In this document: in pieces, positions 59,704-64,000 of the stretch
How the letters are laid out: each line of letters opens with the position of its first letter
How positions within the stretch are numbered: the first letter of the stretch is position 1
Source: Rhodocytophaga rosea
GTDB taxonomy: Bacteria; Bacteroidota; Bacteroidia; Cytophagales; 172606-1
Direction of reading: 5' to 3'
NCBI RefSeq assembly: GCF_010119975.1
Contig: NZ_CP048222.1
Coordinates: 4,730,501 to 4,794,500, forward strand
Length of the DNA stretch: 64,000 bases
Made by a program: the position numbers and the translations under genes
Notes under the pieces: model-generated
What the model was told of the DNA's origin: nothing
Databases searched by the model: none
Seen by the model: only the letters and a program-made list of their open reading frames with translations

Positions 59704-62640
59704 TTATTTCGACTTTTTACCTTTCTTCTTTTTCTCAGTAGATCCTGGAGCAGCAGCACCTGCAGGAGCTTCGGACCTAGGTTCTTCTACGGCAGGCGCT
59801 ACCTGCACTTGTACCGGATTTCCTTCTTTATCTAATTCAACGAGCTCATAGCCTAATTTCTCCAGTTTTGGTTTCATCAGCTCTTTATCACCCACCACCA
59901 GAATATTCATTTTTTCGATGGGAAGGTGTTTTTTAGCCAGTGCATTTATTTCTTCTTTAGTAATAGTCTTCAGGATTTCATTCTGCTTATCTACAAAATC
60001 AGCTTCCAGGTTATACTGAATGATCTGATTTAAAAAGCCGGCTTTCTGGAAACCGGTTTCATATTCCAGGGCATCACTTTGGCCGATAGAGCTTTTGGTA
60101 AAGGCGAGTTCTGCATCGGTAATACCACTATCCCGGTAATTGGTGATCTCTTTTACTATCTCTACCAGGGCACTGTCGGTTACATTGGCTCGTACACCAG
60201 CTCCGGAAGTAAAAGGACCTACTGATTTTGTGCCGGAAAAGAAAGAATAGGCACCATAGGTATAACCTTTGTCTTCCCGCAAATTCAGGTTGATACGGCT
60301 GTTAAACGCATCTCCTAATACATAATTCATGATGTTGGATTTATAATATTCACCGGTAGCATCAAAGGGCATGGCCACATAGCCTACCCGGATCTCGGAT
60401 TGTGGCGCTTTTTCTTTATCGACCAGGTAAACTTTGGTTTTGTCTATGGTTTTGGTAATGGTAGCCGGTGGCAAACTTACATCCTTTTTCTCCCATTTAT
60501 TGAGGAAAGAGAGTTTAGGCATAATAGTAGGTTGGTCTATATCGCCTACAATGACCAGGTTAGTTACAGTAGGAGAGAAGTTTTTCTTGTAAAAATTCTT
60601 GACATCCTCCAAGGTGATGCTTTTAACTGTTTCTTCCGTGCCACTTTGGGGAACAGCTCTAATATTGCCTTCACCAAATAATAAGCGGTTGTATACTTTG
60701 CTTGCAATAACAGTAGGCTGGGTATTCTGATTGGCAATACCTTCCAGTTGTTGCTTTTTGAGCCGCTCAAAATCATCCTGGGCAAACTTGGGGTGGTACA
60801 TTCTTTCTTCCAGTAATTTCAGTGTCGCATCCAGGTTTTTCACCAGCGATTGTACTGAAACGGTATAACTTTCTGCTCCGGAAGCAATAGAAATACTGCT
60901 GCCTAACTTCTCCAGTTCATTGCTCATTTGCTCGGCTGTATAATTTTCGGTATCCTCATTCATCAGCGAAGCAGTAAGAGAAGCAACGCCAGCTTTGGAA
61001 GGCTCCAGTGCCGACATCCGGTGGCCACCCTGAATGGTAAATAAAAGGGTAACTGTAGGAATTTCATCGTTTTTCGCACCAATTACTTTAATACCGTTCT
61101 CAAATTTATCTGTCCAGAAAGGTGGAATTTTTACAACAGGATTTTTGCCGGAAGCCGGACGTTTACTGCGGTCAAAGTTGTCTTTGGCCTTTGCATATTT
61201 TAATCCATCGTAGCCATAATCAGGAGCTTTATAGCCTTCTTGAGAGATTTTGTAATTATCTGGAGCAGCAGCGGCTACATTTTGTCCTTTGGGAATAACG
61301 CTTAGGATAACGGCTTTTTTGCCTTTAATATATTGATTGTATACCCGCATCACATCAGCTTTGGTTACGCCCATATAATTTTTCATCTGCTTGGTGATGT
61401 AATTGGGATTGCCTGTGAATGTCTGGTATTGAGCCAGCTGCGAAACTTTTCCGGCTACACTCGATAAGCCATTGATCTCACCTGCTTCATAACTTGCCTT
61501 AAAACGGCTGATGTCGTCATCACTAACGCCCCGTTTTTCAAACTCTGCCAGGGATTGGCGGATAATGGTTTCCATACTATCTAAGCGCTGTCCGGGATAA
61601 GGCAAGGCCACAAATGTGAATTCACCGCTCAATTCAGAGGTGGGGTGGGAAACAGTGGCCTGCACGGCTTTCTGGCTAATGATCAGGTTTTTATATAAAA
61701 TAGAGTTTTTCCCCTGCCCTAAAATTTCTGCCAGGCAATCTAATGCTGCTTCATCGGGGTGGAAAGTAGGTACACCAGGAAAGGTCATGCGCAGCATCGG
61801 AAAACGGATATTGTCTTCATAAGAAATATACCTGTCCTGAGCTAATACTGGAGCCGGAACCTTGGTCGGTTTTACTTCCGGACCTCTGGGAATCGGACCA
61901 AAATATTTTTCTGCCAGCTTTACCACTTCTTTGGGGTTTACATCTCCGCCTACAGTCACCACAGCATTATTAGGCCCATACCAGCGCAAAAAGAAGTTTT
62001 TCAGGTCATTTACATCTACCCGGTCCAAATCTTCTACATATCCAATGGTGAGCCAGGAATACGGATGTCCATACGGATACAGGTTTTTAGCAGTATATTC
62101 GGTAGCTAACCCATAGGGCCGGTTGTCGTAGTTCTGGCCACGCTCGTTTTTTACAGTAGAGCGTTGTACTTCAAATTTTCGCTGGTTAACAGCATCCAGC
62201 AAAAATCCCATCCGGTCGGCTTCCAGCCAAAGGGCGGTTTCCAGTTGGTTGCTGGGTAAGGTTTCAAAATAGTTAGTACGGTCACGGTTGGTTGTTCCAT
62301 TCAGATCGCCACCCGATTCGCTCACAATTTTAAAGTGTTCTTCATCGCCAACATGGTCGGAACCCTGGAACATCATGTGTTCGAAAAAGTGGGCAAAACC
62401 TGATTTGCCGATTTCTTCTCTGGCTGAGCCCACATGATAGGTTACATCTACATGGGCAATAGGGTCGGAATGGTCTTCGTGAATGACGAGTGTAAGCCCA
62501 TTAGAGAGTACGTGCTTCTCATAGGGAATCACCAGTTCGCTGCCTTTCTTGGTAACTTTTTCTACCAGTTTGGTTTGTGCCTGTGTCCAGGTAGAAGCCA
62601 GCAGGCAAAGCAATAAAATTAAATTTGGTTTTTTGGTCAT
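59704..62640 (-). CDS. secreted M16 metallopeptidase, copy 2
   Basis: A 978-residue paralogue of the downstream gene with identical architecture: signal peptide (ending STWTQAQ), active half with HFFEH (His84, Glu87, His88), inactive half and Lys-rich tail (EKKKKGKKSK). The two are alignable without large gaps, which points to tandem gene duplication. No residue expected for zinc binding is missing in either copy. Confidence 0.92.
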   Translation of the reverse strand: MTKKPNLILLLCLLASTWTQAQTKLVEKVTKKGSELVIPYEKHVLSNGLTLVIHEDHSDPIAHVDVTYHVGSAREEIGKSGFAHFFEHMMFQGSDHVGDEEHFKIVSESGGDLNGTTNRDRTNYFETLPSNQLETALWLEADRMGFLLDAVNQRKFEVQRSTVKNERGQNYDNRPYGLATEYTAKNLYPYGHPYSWLTIGYVEDLDRVDVNDLKNFFLRWYGPNNAVVTVGGDVNPKEVVKLAEKYFGPIPRGPEVKPTKVPAPVLAQDRYISYEDNIRFPMLRMTFPGVPTFHPDEAALDCLAEILGQGKNSILYKNLIISQKAVQATVSHPTSELSGEFTFVALPYPGQRLDSMETIIRQSLAEFEKRGVSDDDISRFKASYEAGEINGLSSVAGKVSQLAQYQTFTGNPNYITKQMKNYMGVTKADVMRVYNQYIKGKKAVILSVIPKGQNVAAAAPDNYKISQEGYKAPDYGYDGLKYAKAKDNFDRSKRPASGKNPVVKIPPFWTDKFENGIKVIGAKNDEIPTVTLLFTIQGGHRMSALEPSKAGVASLTASLMNEDTENYTAEQMSNELEKLGSSISIASGAESYTVSVQSLVKNLDATLKLLEERMYHPKFAQDDFERLKKQQLEGIANQNTQPTVIASKVYNRLLFGEGNIRAVPQSGTEETVKSITLEDVKNFYKKNFSPTVTNLVIVGDIDQPTIMPKLSFLNKWEKKDVSLPPATITKTIDKTKVYLVDKEKAPQSEIRVGYVAMPFDATGEYYKSNIMNYVLGDAFNSRINLNLREDKGYTYGAYSFFSGTKSVGPFTSGAGVRANVTDSALVEIVKEITNYRDSGITDAELAFTKSSIGQSDALEYETGFQKAGFLNQIIQYNLEADFVDKQNEILKTITKEEINALAKKHLPIEKMNILVVGDKELMKPKLEKLGYELVELDKEGNPVQVQVAPAVEEPRSEAPAGAAAPGSTEKKKKGKKSK

Positions 62641-62872
62641 AATGAAGGTATGGTAAAAGGGTATTAAAAGACAAGCTAAGAGGATTTGTCCAATTTTTCA
62701 ACTAATAACGGGAGTTTATTGCCTTTAAGCAGAGAAACGATCCGGGAAACAGGGAATAAAATCATTCTGGCTTTTTTGAAAGGTAAGTGTTGTCTTGGAC
62801 AAATACTTACCTGTTTTATTACACATCTAATAAATAGCTGTATTTTAAGAGATGGCCAAAACGGACAAGTTT

Positions 62873-62880
62873 TATTTTTG
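62873..62880 (+). promoter_or_regulatory. candidate -7 element (TATTTTTG)
   Basis: It fits TAnnTTTG and lies 31 nt before the hybrid kinase ATG. A matching TTTG -33 box is not seen at the right distance. Confidence 0.35.
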
Positions 62881-62911
62881 ATACAGTCGCCATTCTATTC
62901 AATTGTCAATT

Positions 62912-64000
62912 ATGCCTGCCTCACCATATAAAATCCTGTTTGTAGACGATGAAGAAAATAACCTGATCGCCTTCAAAAATGCCTTCTTCCGCACATACAC
63001 TATCTTTACTGCCTCTTCTGCTTCACAAGGGCTGGATGTTTTAGAAAAATATTCTATTCACCTGGTGATTACGGATCAGCGGATGCCCCAGGTTTCAGGA
63101 CTGGAATTTCTGACAATTGTAAAGGAAAAATATCCACTGGCCATACGGATGGTAATAACCGGGTATAGTGATGTAGAAGTTATTATGCGGGCTTTCAATG
63201 AGTTAGATATTTTTCACTATGCGCTTAAACCCTGGAACAATCAGGAATTAAAAATCATCATTGATAATGCGCTTACTAAATACCAGCTTACTTCGGATAA
63301 TATTTGCTTGATTAAACAATTGCAACAAGCGAATGAAAGCCTGGAGGAAAAGGTAAAACTACGCACACAGGAACTGGAACAAAAAAATGAAGAATATGCA
63401 CAACTGAATGCCCTCAAGGATAAACTATTTTCTATCATTTCACATGATATTCGGTCTCCTCTCGCTTCGCTTTCGGCTTTAGTAAACATGTTTCTGAATT
63501 ATAAAGATATTTTTTCGGAAGAGGAAGTCCATGAAGCCATGTCGGATATGAAGCATTCGCTGGTAGATATTACAGAAATGCTGAATAACTTACTCAGCTG
63601 GGCTCAGGCACAGATACAGAATACAGAACCCCTTTTAGAGGCACATTCGATAGGCAGTACCTTACAGAAAAATATAAGAGCCTATCAGGCAATGGCAGCT
63701 CATAAAAATATTGCTATTCTTACAGAACTGCCTGCCGGCGATTTTCAGGTGCAGATAGACGAAAATATAACCAGCCTGATTTTGCGGAACCTGATTTCGA
63801 ATGCCATCAAATTTACGCCAGAACATGGCCAGATCATTCTTTCATCGGTGGCTGAAAAAGAATATGCTACCATTTCCGTAACAGATACTGGCGTAGGTAT
63901 ATCCGAAGAAACCCTTACCAAGCTTTTCTCAAATGAACACCTGATAACCTCTCTGGGAACAGCCCAGGAAAAAGGTACCGGTTTGGGATTAAAACTTTGC
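62912..64000 (+). CDS. receiver-histidine kinase, 3' end outside window
   Basis: From the ATG at 62912 the frame is open to the window end (363 codons). Residues 5-120 are a receiver domain with Asp55 in VITDQRMP and Lys106 in ALKPWN, similar to RpfG-type receivers. A coiled coil (about 130-168) leads to the HisKA domain with His178 in SIISHDIRSPL, then an HATPase domain with the N box LRNLISNAIKFTP, G1 DTGVGI and G2 GTGLGLKL. Having the receiver in front of the kinase suggests that another kinase controls this one. No membrane segment; cytoplasmic. Confidence 0.88.
   Translation, partial: MPASPYKILFVDDEENNLIAFKNAFFRTYTIFTASSASQGLDVLEKYSIHLVITDQRMPQVSGLEFLTIVKEKYPLAIRMVITGYSDVEVIMRAFNELDIFHYALKPWNNQELKIIIDNALTKYQLTSDNICLIKQLQQANESLEEKVKLRTQELEQKNEEYAQLNALKDKLFSIISHDIRSPLASLSALVNMFLNYKDIFSEEEVHEAMSDMKHSLVDITEMLNNLLSWAQAQIQNTEPLLEAHSIGSTLQKNIRAYQAMAAHKNIAILTELPAGDFQVQIDENITSLILRNLISNAIKFTPEHGQIILSSVAEKEYATISVTDTGVGISEETLTKLFSNEHLITSLGTAQEKGTGLGLKLC

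Overview
The window reads as chromosomal DNA of a Bacteroidota bacterium, most likely a cytophagalean. Support comes from a promoter with the Bacteroidota-type -33/-7 spacing (TTTG, 19 nt, TAnnTTTG) in front of a tRNA-Lys, a Tgt of the type lacking the zinc cysteines, HldD, an LptF/LptG permease and tandem secreted M16 proteases. The genus cannot be named from sequence alone. It falls into two parts: a very AT-rich accessory half (1 to about 37.6 kb) and a denser, higher-GC housekeeping half (37.6 to 64 kb). A tRNA-Lys marks the junction, with its 3' end pointing into the accessory half.

Accessory half. (a) 1-2.6 kb: a SIR2-domain protein cut by the window edge. (b) 3.3-4.4 kb: an IS5-family element inside a small membrane-protein gene. 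(c) 4.5-8.8 kb: an EACC1-like adaptor and a caspase-like protease with twelve helical repeats and a C-terminal membrane anchor, lying between a decayed and an intact copy of a serine recombinase gene. (d) 9-12.8 kb: sparse small hypothetical genes, a decayed YD-repeat-like fragment and a 110-bp inverted-repeat element. (e) 13.1-24.8 kb: one long operon, dndC-dndD-dndE followed by a HARE-HTH/Mrr endonuclease, a PLD-helicase, a 70-aa protein, an SMC-like ATPase, a phosphorothioation-associated protein 4-like gene and a DGQHR protein. (f) 25.0-29.4 kb: a second co-directional set (ParB-like, ParB-HTH-like, nuclease-like) whose last gene is split by an IS66 element with an exact 8-bp target duplication. 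(g) 29.4-30.6 kb: the DndA cysteine desulfurase, convergent with that set. (h) 30.8-33.5 kb: a second IS66 inside another small, already decayed gene. (i) 33.7-37.3 kb: a leftward group encoding a palm-polymerase-like protein and small proteins, then a gene with an in-frame stop.

The accessory half is a defence island. DndA would supply sulfur; DndC, D and E would place phosphorothioates in DNA; the downstream genes replace the usual DptF/G/H restriction set and probably form an alternative effector arm. SIR2 and EACC1-caspase are independent cell-suicide-type candidates. All three insertion sequences landed inside genes; two of those genes regain an open frame when the element and one target copy are removed on paper.

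Housekeeping half: TPR/SH3 membrane protein, lpdA, VanX-like dipeptidase, two secreted paralogues, a probable D-apionate pair (apnO, apnL), M61 peptidase, alpha/beta hydrolase, hldD, a metal-chelate binding lipoprotein, lptG-like permease, tgt, glycosyltransferase, ECF sigma factor, rsmG, a response regulator, two tandem M16 proteases and a hybrid receiver/histidine kinase cut by the right edge.
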